A DNA stretch of 64,000 nucleotides, taken from Sclerodactyla briareus (lineage: Eukaryota > Echinodermata > Holothuroidea > Dendrochirotida > Sclerodactylidae). The stretch lies in NCBI GenBank assembly GCA_026419785.1, contig JAODTK010005209.1:1-64000 (forward strand), written 5' to 3'. The translations under genes and the position numbers were made by a program. Below, one piece after another: positions 1 to 10,419 of this stretch. Within the stretch, counting starts at the first letter, position 1. Each line of letters starts with the position of its first letter. Under the pieces are notes generated by a model. It had not been told where the DNA came from. It saw nothing but the letters and a program-made list of their open reading frames with translations, and made no database searches.

Positions 1-699
1 AAGCAAAACACGACACCCTATCCACCACCTACCTTCCCAGAGAACGAAGTAGCAGCAAGTTGAAACGACACAACTATCCCGTAGATAATAAGATGTTCTT
101 TCAGTTTACGCTGAATAAACAACTTGATGAGGTACCTAACAGGCTATACCCACGGAGAATAGGAAGGGATATATACCCCCACTTCGGCGATGATTCCATT
201 AACCAACATTTCACACACGGTAATTTGGTTCAAAGGGCCCATAACCCCCCCCCCCTCCCCCCTTCCCTCCCCCCCCCACTTCAGTTATTCACATGGATGT
301 GCTCACTGATTAATGGGTGTCAACCAAGATCTCCAAAAAAAACATGACCATGCATTCAGGCAAGCTCGGAAGACCTAATATGAACACTTACAAGTGACAG
401 AAAGACACGGGAAAAGGCGTCTTAATGGGCTATATATACAGAATTGAAAGGACAAAAACTGGCAAGTGCAGTATCGTTACTGGGCCTTTTGAATTAGGAG
501 AGACGCGGGAAATATTTATTTATTGGATAGGGTAACAAGAGTAAGAAAAGAAATAGGAATGCCTCTTAATGATATAGTCAGACCTTAGTGTGCTTAATTG
601 CGCCGACCGTATGTGGGTAACTCAATTGGTGTGGAGCGCACGCAGCGCGGACGGTGATGCAGTGATATATTAAATTTGGTAAGGGTTATAGTTTGCCAC

Positions 700-1400
700 T
701 CCCGGCGCCAGTACGTCTGTGATCATGGAAATGTGGGTTTTCAGAAATCCGGGAGAAAAAGTCAAAATCGCGAAATTATTATTCCCCTGGGATGTTTGGT
801 ACGTACCTGAGTGAACGAATACAGGGCGGCGGTCTTCTGTGATAAATATTGGCACCATCTGAGGGCGGAGCGCAACGGCCGCCACTAGTGGTTGGCGCAA
901 TAGCTTCAAGAAATTGTTCGTTTCACAGACCCTCAAGATTGCAGGAAACCGAATTTCCTGGGCCGTAATCAGTAAGCGACATTACCTGAAATTTGAAAGA
1001 AATTTCCGGAATTGAACTTCAAGAAACGTTATGAGGAAATGAATGATGTTTAGTCCTTACGATTCGGTCCACCATCGCCGTTGACGCGGTATTCCCCGTA
1101 CAAGAAAAGGTTTCGTTTTACAGCCCCCCCCCCCACGATTGCAGGAAATGGCACTCGGGGGCGTATGGCAATAGAAGCACCCCTAAAATTGGAAATAATA
1201 TCCGGAGGAGTTTTAAGGTGCAAGAAGAAACGCTCTTGAAAGAAAATTCTAATTTATTCATTGCAATTGCCACCACCACAGTGACGCGTAGCGGTACAAG
1301 AAAATTGTTCGTCCTCACGGCCTCCCTAGCTTCAGAGCGCGCACTTCCCGGGCTTTAGGAGAGTAAAGCAACATCACTGTGGAAAGCGGCAATAATCTCG
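700..1400. repeat. diverged ~195-bp tandem repeat, about 3 units
   Basis: A shared module (CAAGAAA..TTGTTCG, then TCACAG, then a run of C, then GATTGCAGGAAA) recurs at about 905, 1100 and 1293, roughly 195 bases apart. Each is preceded by a GAAA..ATTTCCGGA-type stretch. The units are well diverged. No protein signal is visible; the short minus-strand open frames here follow the repeat and are not believed. Confidence 0.5.
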
Positions 1401-2550
1401 GAATGATCAAGTTTCATCCTTACAATTCGTAATCGGGCCTCCATTCTTACCAACCCCTTATTTGTTAGAGGTCTGCGCTGCCATGAGAGACCCTTATATT
1501 CAATTAGAGATTTAGAGATTGCCCGCATCTTGAAAATTTTGCTTGGGACATTCACTGTAGTGGAACATGTGTGCATTTATCGGGATTTTATTTGAAAAAT
1601 CCGACTACATCAGCGGAAAAATTTTGTCATATTTTTACAATGGTTTGGTTTTCAAATTATTGTCCGGACTTTCAGGTGCAGGAATTGTTTGGCCCGCCTC
1701 TGCCGACTATATAGCATACGGCGATCACGTAAACCCCTACTGATGAGCACGATCCCCTTCCCTGTTATTTCCGTTGCATAGCGTCCATCTTTCATCAAGA
1801 AGCATCAAAATCAGAATCTATATAAACTTGAGTAGCCATCGTCATGTGCAATATTAGAATATGGCAATTGGAATCAACATTTGTTGTGGTGGTGGGTGTG
1901 GGGGGGGGGTGGACATGCAATCGCGTCCTAACCCAATTCTCACTCGCCACACGATCCCCGTTGCCTTAGGTTCCCATATTTTCACCGCACTTGTAGATGA
2001 AACGGATGGAGAAGAACATAATTGCCAGAATCTGACGAATAATGGCGCTGATGGCCTCTAACTGCATTATACAGGTAACGAAAGGACGCATACAGCTCGC
2101 CCCCTCATGCGTTATGCCCTTGTGTTATAGCCGTACTGCACCTTTGATTGTAGGATTATTTCCACGTAATTGGGGGGATTGATATCATGTCACCCCAACA
2201 AAATACTGAGGGATATTCTCCCCCCCCCCCACTCCCCCTGATATCGCCCCCATTGCGCTCTCTTTCGGGAGTGACATGAAGTCATTGAGAAATGAAAAAA
2301 AAGTTTCTTTTCTTCTTTTTTGGACGCAAAATTGTCACTTGTGGAATTAATCATGATAATCTACATTTCCAAAGTTATATGTTTCGGGAGCAGTAAATAG
2401 GCCTAATATAAGCGGTTGAGACAGTTATACGACCATCTGATGCTGGCAACTATATCCATTCCATGATGGTAAGAAATCTTCCAGAATTGAATGCAACTGA
2501 AGAAAACGTGGTCGACTTCTGAGTAAAGCATAAGTGTGCCGGGTAAGGTG
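1401..2550. other. no gene seen; unique-looking AT-rich sequence
   Basis: Only short homopolymer tracts stand out: G-rich at 1885-1910 and a C run at 2220-2232. No motif, splice pair or repeat can be supported. The first 700 bases of the window are similar, with a C-rich tract at 245-280. Confidence 0.5.
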
Positions 2551-2554
2551 TCAA

Positions 2555-2945
2555 CCCTACCACAAAACTTTTCAACGTTTTTTAACAATGATTTCGCTGA
2601 TTGTTTCGAAAACGTTTTGTTGAGTAACACGAAGGTTTGGAGGAATGTTCCAGAAGTTCACGAAACGTTTTGAAGAAACGTGTTTTGGAAACATTTCCAA
2701 CATTTTTAAAGTGTTTTAAAATGGTTTTGGTGCAAAGCTTTGCGTCAAACGGAAATTCATTTACGTTATGTTAGTGTTTCAGTGAAATGAAATGTATTCG
2801 TAGAAGTATTTTTCCCAAAACATTTTGGAATGGTATGGAAACTTTTCCGTAACATTCCTGTTAACGCACAAAACGTTTTCAAAAAACATATAAGAACATG
2901 TTTCGAAAACTTTCGTGTTTGCTGGGAACATGTTGAAATTACATT
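2555..2945. repeat. imperfect inverted repeat, possible MITE or fold-back element
   Basis: The left arm (about 2570-2700) has CGAAAACGTTTTGTTGAG followed by GGAATGTTCC. The reverse complement of the right arm (about 2820-2940) gives TGAAAACGTTTTGTGCG followed by GGAATGTTACG, in the same order. The centre lies near 2720. AAACGTTTT is frequent throughout. The right boundary ends in GTTTGCTGGGAAC, an end type I associate with short non-autonomous DNA elements in marine invertebrates (inference). No target-site duplication was established. The 73- and 146-codon open frames crossing it are by-products. Confidence 0.45.
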
Positions 2946-5090
2946 ATCTTCTTTAAAATTGTTTGACTCCCTCTTCGAATCCCCAGGAAATCCAATATTC
3001 CGGATCCGAAAATGGACAAAACGCACGCTTCTGAGGGGGGGGCCTGGGTAAACACTTGGGTGTGGTGCCCAAGTGTGAGTGTTCAGTGAGGGTGTCAATT
3101 TTTTAAAATGACCTTTCTTTCCATTTTTCTGCGTTTGAAACGTTTCAACCCCTCCTTCAAACCATATGGCAACGTACTCTATGTTATTTCGGACGTCAAT
3201 TGACAATTGAACGCCTCATATTTTAGGGTGAGGTCAATTAACATTTGAATATAAGGCACAAGTAGTGTGGCAGGTTTAAAAAGGTTGGAAACTACCGGTT
3301 CTTTCAATTCCTGAGGCTTGTTGAAATTGTGAAACTCTCCGCTATACCCTCGGCAACCACATAGTTCGGTTAAAAACTGAATATGTGACACACGTGGTGT
3401 GACTACAATTATGCATAACAACACTGTGGAAAATTATTCTGTATTTGTAGTCTATTGTTATTCCTTCTGCTATTATACCATCAGTTGACCCCAATGCTGC
3501 TTCAGACAACCTCCTAATGGTTATGGTGGTAAACATTGCCGTTACACTTTTGTGTACACATTACACTAAATAAATGCGAAATTATCATCATCATGAGTTT
3601 GAAACTGAGAAAGGTTCCTGGCGATATTTGGAGATGGAGGTTGCCTGCGGATATTGTAACTTGTTATGTTGAAGCGAGAATGTCATCGTAAATGAACACA
3701 TTTTCAAGCTAGGATATGGACACGAAGTAGGCATAGGCCTAGAGCCGTAGTGAGGGCTCAGGCTTAGCCTAGGCTATAAAGGGAGACACATCATACTTCA
3801 ACCAGTTTTCCAATCGTTTTACACTAAAGTTACGTGATCCTTCGACTGATTTGCACAAAATGAATTAGTCCTAGGCCTAGCCTAGGTCACGCATGGGGGT
3901 CAGGGGCCCTAGCCACTCAACTCAATCAAAGTAGCCTAACTTTGAAAAGAGTCTGAAGGGTTAAAATATTACTAATAGTCCTGTCGCTCAGTCTAACTGA
4001 CATTAAATCGCCTCTCAAGCTTCTCCACAACAACCAACGCTGGCATACCCCCGTTCACCAACCCCTAGTCCCAGCACTAATCTCATGACTCATCATCTAG
4101 GTAAACATGGTGTACATTATGCAATCATGCCCCATAGGCCTATGCCTTCCTATCATATTGCATGAATATATGTGCATGAGGGAAAGAAACATATGTCTAT
4201 GAGACTGAGTATGACTCCTCATTTACTTTGTGCACTCAGCAGGGATCAAATTCATGTTCACGACATGCACCACACTTGACCACAGATGAAGTGATTAAGT
4301 TCCCTTTTGTAGGGGTGTTTGGCACAGTTGATGAATGTAAATAACCTAACAATAATGGAGTATATAGAATTTCTGATCAACTGTTCTCACAAATTTTAAG
4401 GAATATTCTCTGGTGCTGTACTGCTGCTTTCCCCATGGTGGGGGGGGGGGGATGCTTGATTCACCAGCTGATTCACCGTAAAGCTGATTTCCAACGGGGT
4501 AGGATCAAGATGAATAATCTACCAGCGCAGTAACAGCAGCTGTCCCTATGCGGGCCCTGATGGGCAATTACATGTATACAACCAATGTTTAAAGTTGCTA
4601 TGAAAATGTATGCTTAGCAGCGCAATAACAAAAGCTCAAGACAAGAAAAGAATATAGATGCCCATATGCAGTACAAGCACACAGCAGCGACAAGTCAAAT
4701 GCCTCACATACAGTAATTGTCCCTAACCCTCAGCAGGCTGAAGGACGTTAGGATGGCCAGATTGGAAGTGGAAGAATGCCAAATGGGACTTATAGATAGA
4801 TAGAGAGGGCATTGGTAAGTATTGTAGAGTTCAGAAGGAATAGACACAAGTACAACAAAATAACCACCAAAACAATCAACACAACGGAATACAAGCTCAA
4901 ACTAACAGTAAACATTTTATGGATCCCCACCACAACTCGCTGGTTGGCCAGCCGTAACATCTGTAATACATATCAATGCAGGAATGCCATACATAGCATT
5001 AGGTAAATACACCTACTGTAACAACGTCAGAGTGCTGATAACATCATTATGTCACCACCCACTCAGAAAGGACACAAACAAGTAAATGGT
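2946..5090. other. no gene seen; CCTAGGCCTA-rich and simple sequence
   Basis: At 3730-3890 there are several TAGGCCTA / GCCTAGGC words, a base habit I associate with echinoderm-type genomes (inference). A G run sits at 4440-4451. The open frames of 60-80 codons have no recognisable motif. Confidence 0.5.
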
Positions 5091-5224
5091 GAGAAATGTC
5101 AACAACACTTTATTATGCCGACTATGGAACTAAGAGGCCAATTGCCAGCCAACAAAAAATCCAATAGCATGCAAAGCATGGGATTGGCCCGTGAAGACCC
5201 CAAATTAGAAACCCCCGTGCACCG

Positions 5225-5480
5225 AAAACAATGATACCGACAGGCCCACTACGCCAGACACCCGCATGGCCCACCAAGCAATGATACCGCATGGCCCTCC
5301 GCCATGATACCGCATGGCCCCCCGCCATGATACGAATGGCCCCCCGCAATGATACGGCATGGCACTAGAAACCAAGACCCCCGTGGCCACAACAGCCATA
5401 ATACCGCTGGCCCTAGCCATGATACCGCATGGCCCTGGCAACCAAAAACCCCGTGGCCCCACTAGCAATGATACCATCTG
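5225..5480. repeat. ~23-bp tandem repeat, ATGATACCGCATGGCCC unit
   Basis: Near-identical units GCCATGATACCGCATGGCCC recur at about 5280, 5300, 5325, 5348 and 5420. A few are one base shorter or longer because of C-run variation. They lie just beyond the hydrolase module, in the 3' non-coding part of the Ngaro element. They explain the open frames that run in several phases here. Confidence 0.75.
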
Positions 5481-5534
5481 GCGCAACACAAGGCCCTGCC
5501 AGACAAAAAACTGCCAAAAGCCCCCTGTAAAAAG

Positions 5535-5665
5535 TAAACTCAAGTCCCCTGGGATTAACAAGGCAGGGCTTCGAATAGATTCGGCTCGGCATGCAATTAA
5601 AATGCAACTTACCATGAAGCCCCCTGGAATTACCAAGGCAGGTCTCACTATTAGCTCCCTGCAAT
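5535..5665. repeat. 75-bp direct repeat at the 3' end of the Ngaro element
   Basis: AAGTCCCCTGGGATTAACAA at 5542 and AAGCCCCCTGGAATTACCAA at 5617 start two similar units 75 bases apart, both continuing GGCAGG. A weaker relative, GACCCCCTGGGG, lies near 5720. Ngaro elements end in split direct repeats, so these could belong to that structure. That link is inference. Confidence 0.5.
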
Positions 5666-5869
5666 AAAAAGCTAGGCGAGCTTTAATAAAGTAAAACCAA
5701 AGCAGTAATAGATTCTGAAAGACCCCCTGGGGGGATATGCCCCCCTATGTCCTTAACCTGGAACAAACCATTCCCAACCCGACCAAAACTGCCAACCCGG
5801 GCTCCATGGAGGGCCGCACCACAAAAAGGGGTTGGGAAACACAGACCACAGAACTGGCTAAAATGGGGG

Positions 5870-6460
5870 GTACCTAAAACCTTTAGGCACAGGGAAAAGA
5901 AGAGAACCCTTCGCGAACATCCTGCAGCAAAACGGTGGTTCCCAAATCGGAAAGGTGGACCCCATCCTCACGAAAAAGGCCCAGATCCTCCCATGTGAAC
6001 CCAGGTGAGAAATAACATGCCCCGCCTCTCCCAAAATACCCCCTTGCTGCCTGTTCAACCTCTTCCGACAAATCTCCCAAGCCGGGCTTAGCCCAAACAA
6101 GCTGCCGTATAACGAAAACCCGGGGCAAATATAGGACAAATAGTGCAGCCAGGGAACAACCACTGCGCTGCACCCACCGCCTCCAGAATGCACCCTCAAC
6201 TGCAACAATGTGGCCTCCCCGAGGTCATTGCCTCACAGGTGAACGACTATCGTTGTCGGCTTCCGCCTATCCCCCATGTCGAGCCGCCATATCATGCAGT
6301 CGCTGCGGTAACGACATTGCCGCTTCGCCCCGGGAGCGTCCTTTCCACACTATGTTGGCGGAAGTCACTCCCAGATCCAAATTGGATACCTCCAAGGGCG
6401 AAAGTGGCAGCCCATTTAATGTGGCTATCCCCAACGATCCACACCAGACCTGAAAATCAG
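5870..6460 (-). pseudogene. SGNH/GDSL-family hydrolase domain of the Ngaro element, broken
   Basis: Three of the family's motif blocks appear in order on the minus strand. Block I is VWIVGDSHIKWA (nucleophile Ser codon within 6432-6424). Block III is VHL, a stop, then GNDLGEATLL (6240-6215), matching the G-x-N-D block with the first Gly position now TGA. Block V is FREDGVHLSDLG (Asp and His of D-x-x-H at 5966-5955). The stretch between blocks changes frame at least twice. Lipase/esterase-like SGNH domains are reported in some Ngaro elements, where their role is unknown. The reading starts directly after the recombinase, so it is either a separate third ORF or a C-terminal extension. The in-frame stop and shifts make this copy a pseudogene unless they are sequencing errors. 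Confidence 0.85.
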
Positions 6461-6489
6461 AACTTAAAAGCCACAGTGTAAAGACAATG

Positions 6490-7490
6490 GCTTAAAACTC
6501 AACCGACCAAATTCCCCAAAGCCGTGGAGGGAGGCAGCCGAATATACACTCTTAAACACAGGAGGGACTTCCACCTAACCCACAGCTGGATCTGCCCGCA
6601 ACTAAAACCCGCTGCCGCAGCACAAGAAGCTGCCCTATGCGAAAGGAGTGCAGAAACGAAAGGGGACCCTCCTCGCTAAAAACTCAATAGCTTTCGGAGT
6701 ACACTGGAAATGCTGCCGTGAAACAGCTTGCCCGTCGGAAATGAACAAACAAGTTACCACCGACCGCTGGCCTGACCTTAACACCATAAGCCCCTAGTAA
6801 CCTCACGGGACAAATGCAGAAGCGGGGAACACCCAGGAGAAAACTGCACCCCTGCCAACGGATCGTTTGGGAACTCCCAAGACGAGACCAGACAGCTGGC
6901 CTGCTTCCACGCAATCTGCTGCCTAACTCCACCCATCGGACACTACGAACCTGATGGTGTGACGGCTACTTTCCCCCGCAACCATCCCCGTACCTCAAAA
7001 AGGCAAAGAAGTGAGTGAAAACGCTGCCTGAAATAACGTGGCCTCATAAACAGAGGAACAGACTAAAGGCAAACCCCAAGTATTCTGCCTAATGTGCCCA
7101 GCAAAATGGGACGACGCTGGTCTCGCCCCCCACTACCCGACCTTCGCAACCCCCTAACAACTTCCTCACCAAAAAATCCTCCGTATAACAGGGGAGGCCC
7201 CTCACCTCAACAGGGAAAGCCAACCCGCACAAATAGGAAGCATGTTGACGCGGCAACGACCTTGCGTGAAAGGTAAGCCACAAAACGGGCAACTCATGGC
7301 AGAAGATGGTAGCCCACTACCACAGGATACCCAGATGCTAATCTGAAAACTCTAAAGGCTTCCAAGGCACGCCTGTAAGTTACCAACGTGGAACTCGCTA
7401 CAGAAACCCCCAGCAAACGAGCGACCTCGCTGTCAAGCCGAGCTTACCGATCCAAAGGCCGTTGTTGGTAATGGCGACATCACCCTCTGG
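6490..7490 (-). pseudogene. tyrosine recombinase of the Ngaro element, frameshifted
   Basis: The N-terminal SAM-like part reads ASSTLVTYRRALEAF (7399-7355) and VARFVAYLSR (7293-7264), then GLRRSGS, D-Q-R-R-P-I and ILGVCL. The catalytic part follows. FAFLRYGD holds the first Arg (codon 6995-6993). HSFRIG holds the His-x-x-Arg pair (6650-6639). After a one-base shift, AASCAAAAGF and QLWVRWKS follow, and VYIRLPP carries the nucleophile Tyr (codon 6546-6544). So the R, H-x-x-R and Y residues are all still encoded, but in different frames and with internal stops. The enzyme family inserts DNA circles by site-specific recombination, which replaces integrase in DIRS-class elements. It sits between RNase H and the SGNH hydrolase. 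Confidence 0.9.
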
Positions 7491-7499
7491 CCTGCGGCG

Positions 7500-8000
7500 T
7501 GATGACCGGAACATATCCATGAAAAACGAGACAACGGCATCTGCAATGCCCGTTAGTTATACCTGGCACGAACGCCGCCTTAAACAAAATGTTAAACCCA
7601 AACACTGCACACCAAAAGGTTGCCGGGACAATCCCCATAACACTGGGCACCTGGCAGTCTGCCTATTCACCACCGAAACCACGCCTGGTGACAGGAACAA
7701 AAGAACCCCTTTTCCCCGCAGCAGCTCACCCCACACCTCACAGCCAGTACAATCGGTACTAGCTCTAACGCGGCAAGGAGGGGCTGGAAGCAAGAACGGC
7801 CCGGACACCTACCCTGAAACCAACTCCCATGCAAATACCTCCACAGCCAATAATACCTGCAGCATCCGTGAGAAACTGAAGCTCAGGCCCACTCTTCCAC
7901 TCCGCCTCCAAGAAGAGGGAAGCGCACCATTCAACCTGCTAAGAAAGAAGACCACGCCTCAAATCCGCCCTAGCCCCCTTCCAAACGAATCTTGTGATGG
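7500..8000 (-). pseudogene. RNase H domain of the Ngaro element, broken
   Basis: Downstream of the reverse transcriptase the minus strand reads AWSSFLSRLNGALP and then, after a frame change, LQFLTDAAGIIGCGG (7878-7840), the first RNase H block with its catalytic Asp. VVNRQTARCPVLW (7675-7640) and FVPGITNG (7574-7548, then ADAV) match the C-terminal part common to DIRS-class elements, where H-I-P-G-x-x-N-x-x-A-D is conserved. RNase H removes the RNA template during reverse transcription. Single-base shifts and stops interrupt it. The 192-codon plus-strand frame opposite (7462-8040) is an antisense by-product. Confidence 0.82.
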
Positions 8001-8039
8001 GGCCGGCCGAATACCCTTGGTAGGTCAATCATCGACGTA

Positions 8040-9060
8040 GGAAAGCCCTACCAGGAGGCACAGCTCTGCAGACGAAATTGAGCATCCCCACAAAAACTCT
8101 GCAACTCCCGGAGTGAAAACTTCCTCCTCACCAAGAGCCTCTGCAAGCAAAACCTGCAGCTTGCCTAACTTTGCTGCAAGGGACTTTACCAGGCCCGCAC
8201 TGCATCGATTTCCAGGCCCAAATAGGTCAAAGCACAACAGGACCCACAGTCTTCGCACATGCACGTGGAACCCCCAACTCCACCACACATCTGCTGAAAT
8301 GATGCACACATACCATTACAGACGAGAAAAAACCCCTACAAAAAAAAATCATCCAAGTAATGGGTAACCAACCCCTTATAAATTTCCGGGAAGCCACAAT
8401 ACCTTCGAGGAAAATTACTAAACTTCTCGAACAGGCGAACAAGAAATGGAACAAGCCCATGGTAAAACAATTATCAGGTTAAAAAAACCAACGTTAAAGG
8501 TGAAGCCTAGCAAATGAAAAATCGTCAGGATGAACTGGCAAAAGCCTAAAAGTGCCTTAATATATGACTTAGCCCAACATACGCCCCCGCCCTTAGCTGA
8601 ACCAATTGGACAGCCTGGTCAAAAGTTTTATATTGGACCGACACAACTCCTCCCTAATCCCGTCATTAACTGAAGTGCCCTGTGGTGATGGAAAGATGAT
8701 GAATTAAAAAAACGAAACTAGCATGGCTGCGATTTAAGGAACAAGCCCAAGCGGAGAAGCAATAAAACCTGCTAACGGAGGAGTGCTGAACGGCCCCGCA
8801 TGCGACCAAAGCCAACTCCTTACCACCTTACGAGAGCCACACTTGGGTTCGCACGCACAGAGAGAAGATTAGGCGGGAAAAACCCAGAGGGAGTGGCGTG
8901 TGACAAAATCCGAAACCCAAAGGAAACCCCTAGCCAGCAACAAAGCATCATCCACGGATGACTCCAAAACTCCCTACTTAGTTCCACCAGCATGGCCAAA
9001 TTTATGGGGTTGGAGCCCGCCGTAGCATACCCCTACGACCCCTTCCTCCCCTGACATGGG
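8040..9060 (-). pseudogene. reverse transcriptase of the Ngaro element, frameshifted
   Basis: In order on the minus strand: LGVSFGFRILS (near 8930-8900), NLLSVRANPSV, SPLGLVP, HLSFP-like IIFPSPQGTSVNDG (SVNDG at 8673-8659), LSNWFS and LRAGAYVG-like residues, LPVHPDDFSFA, the catalytic HYLDDFF (8362-8342), GVPRA, YLGLEID (8224-8204), AAKLGKLQVLLAEAL, and finally ELQSFCGDAQF with SMIDLPRVFGRPHHKIRL. The Y-L-D-D box, the P-x-G-x-S-V-N-D-G block and the closing R-P-H-H-K-I-R-L are hallmarks of DIRS-class reverse transcriptases. The frame changes several times and stops occur, for example after SPLGLVP. It copies the element's RNA; this copy cannot do so as written. Confidence 0.92.
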
Positions 9061-9126
9061 CACTGGACAGAGACATGCCCTGCTCCGGCACACCGGGAAC
9101 AACGGTGGCTGAACCTGCAGTCACAC

Positions 9127-9800
9127 CTACTGCACTCCCCCTGGTGAACGAGAAACAAAACCCCCCCTGCTGGCAAAAGGGCTTACCCCCTGAAGGCCAC
9201 CCTGTCCGAAAGGGTGCTGCCCTACTGCAACGTTGTCAGCCAAAGCTCTGCAGCAATCGATGCCCAAGACCTGGAGGGGTCCCGTGGCAATCCTAGCCTG
9301 AAACGGCTCGTTATAGTCACGCCACCCGAAACCCCAAAAAACCTCGATGCCCGCCGCACAAACTACCATATTTGAACAACTCTGGCGCCCGCTCAGGGTG
9401 GCCCTGGGACAGGAACAATATAGCGAACACAAGGTAAACATCCGTCCACACTTCAACAGACGGAACCTACCGTTTACCCTCTTCTCTGCCGAGGCAAACC
9501 TGAACGCACCCCCCATCACTAATGCAACAGGAACTCCCACTCGCCTTGCGAGACAAAGGGCCCCCAAAATCCACGTACTCTCCCCGCCATATTCTTTTCT
9601 TCAGAATGGAGAAGTGCTCTGACCCCAAATCATCACAAATACTAAACAACATCTGGAGCTGGCGGTCACTGGCAACGGCAAAGCAGCCCCAAACTTGCCT
9701 TGCCACCTGATACCTGCCCAAAGGCAGAACTAAGCCCTGCAGACGTAGACAAAAATACCTGATGAAGAGGGACAGAAACGCCTCACAACACATGCACTAC
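9127..9800 (-). pseudogene. Gag-like ORF1, C-terminal part, of the Ngaro element
   Basis: Minus-strand frames of 146 and 108 codons overlap here and continue one another by a frame change. The first contains RIWRGEYVDFGGPLSRK (GEYVDFG at 9586-9563), matching the G-x-Y-V-D-L block of DIRS/Ngaro ORF1. The second contains KCGRMFTLCSLYCS and GFGWRDYNEPFQAR (9333-9295), matching the closing W-x-x-Y-D-x-x-F-R block. This family of proteins is thought to act as the nucleocapsid of the element, a role inferred from position. It ends just before the reverse transcriptase, as expected. Confidence 0.7.
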
Positions 9801-10185
9801 TACACCACTAATACGCTAATAGCCCACTAACACACCAAACCCGAACCGACCAAACAGCTAGGGACAGGGGCGGGTTTCCCGCCAGAAACAGAAGCATCAA
9901 CAGTAAACTAGCTCCTCCCCACCACAAGCGATTCCAGTCCCAGCTACACTGCAGCTCGATCTAGGCAAAGTTAATGGCTGACGATATCAACCACAGTGAA
10001 CCCAGGCCCAAAAATTCCAGAAGCAGAGGCCCCTGGAGAGGCTGTCCTAAGCCCACCACCGAGCCCAAACCACCCTGGGAGTGGGACTGAGCGCCCCCAA
10101 CGCTAGTGACAGCTAGGAACAGGGGTGCTACCCGAGAGCTGAATGGGGAATAACGACCCCACCCCATCGCTAATATTAAAATTGG

Positions 10186-10383
10186 CTAGGGAAGACTCAC
10201 CTTCACTTTCCACCGCTGAGGGCGGAGGGTCCGGTCCCCTCTCGCGCCACCGTCTCTGCTGTTGGCCTGTTCACCCCAGGGGAAAAGGCCTACCGGCTCG
10301 CAGCGACTCCTAGTCCTACTAGATTTACCAGCGGGCATCGCTGGATCAATAAAAACAGCCTGCTGTAGCTGTAAATTACACAA
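10186..10383 (-). pseudogene. possible Gag-like N-terminus with a splice-donor-like end
   Basis: A 65-codon minus-strand frame contains MPAGKSSRTRSRCEPVGLFP and is rich in Arg, Gly and Pro. It ends next to AAAGTGAAGGTGAGTC (around 10205-10190), a good match to a 5' splice site. The region between here and the clear Gag part at 9800 has no convincing motif and contains stops. It could be a 5' leader exon or simply the N-terminus of ORF1 after decay. No homology is recognised, so the link to the element rests on strand, position and base composition. Confidence 0.35.
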
Positions 10384-10419
10384 ATTAGCGTGACGCTAAC
10401 CAAATATAATAACTAAAGT

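Noticed and set aside
60-347. 95-codon frame with a Pro-rich stretch
   Set aside because: The Pro codons come from a C homopolymer tract at 245-280; no motif or splice signal.
5122-5664. 147- and 83-codon minus frames with repeated MRYHG-like words
   Set aside because: They translate the 23-bp tandem repeat in the non-coding 3' end of the Ngaro element.
7462-8040. 192-codon plus-strand open frame, the longest in the window
   Set aside because: It lies opposite the RNase H and recombinase modules of the Ngaro element, whose minus-strand motifs are clear. The frame is an antisense by-product.
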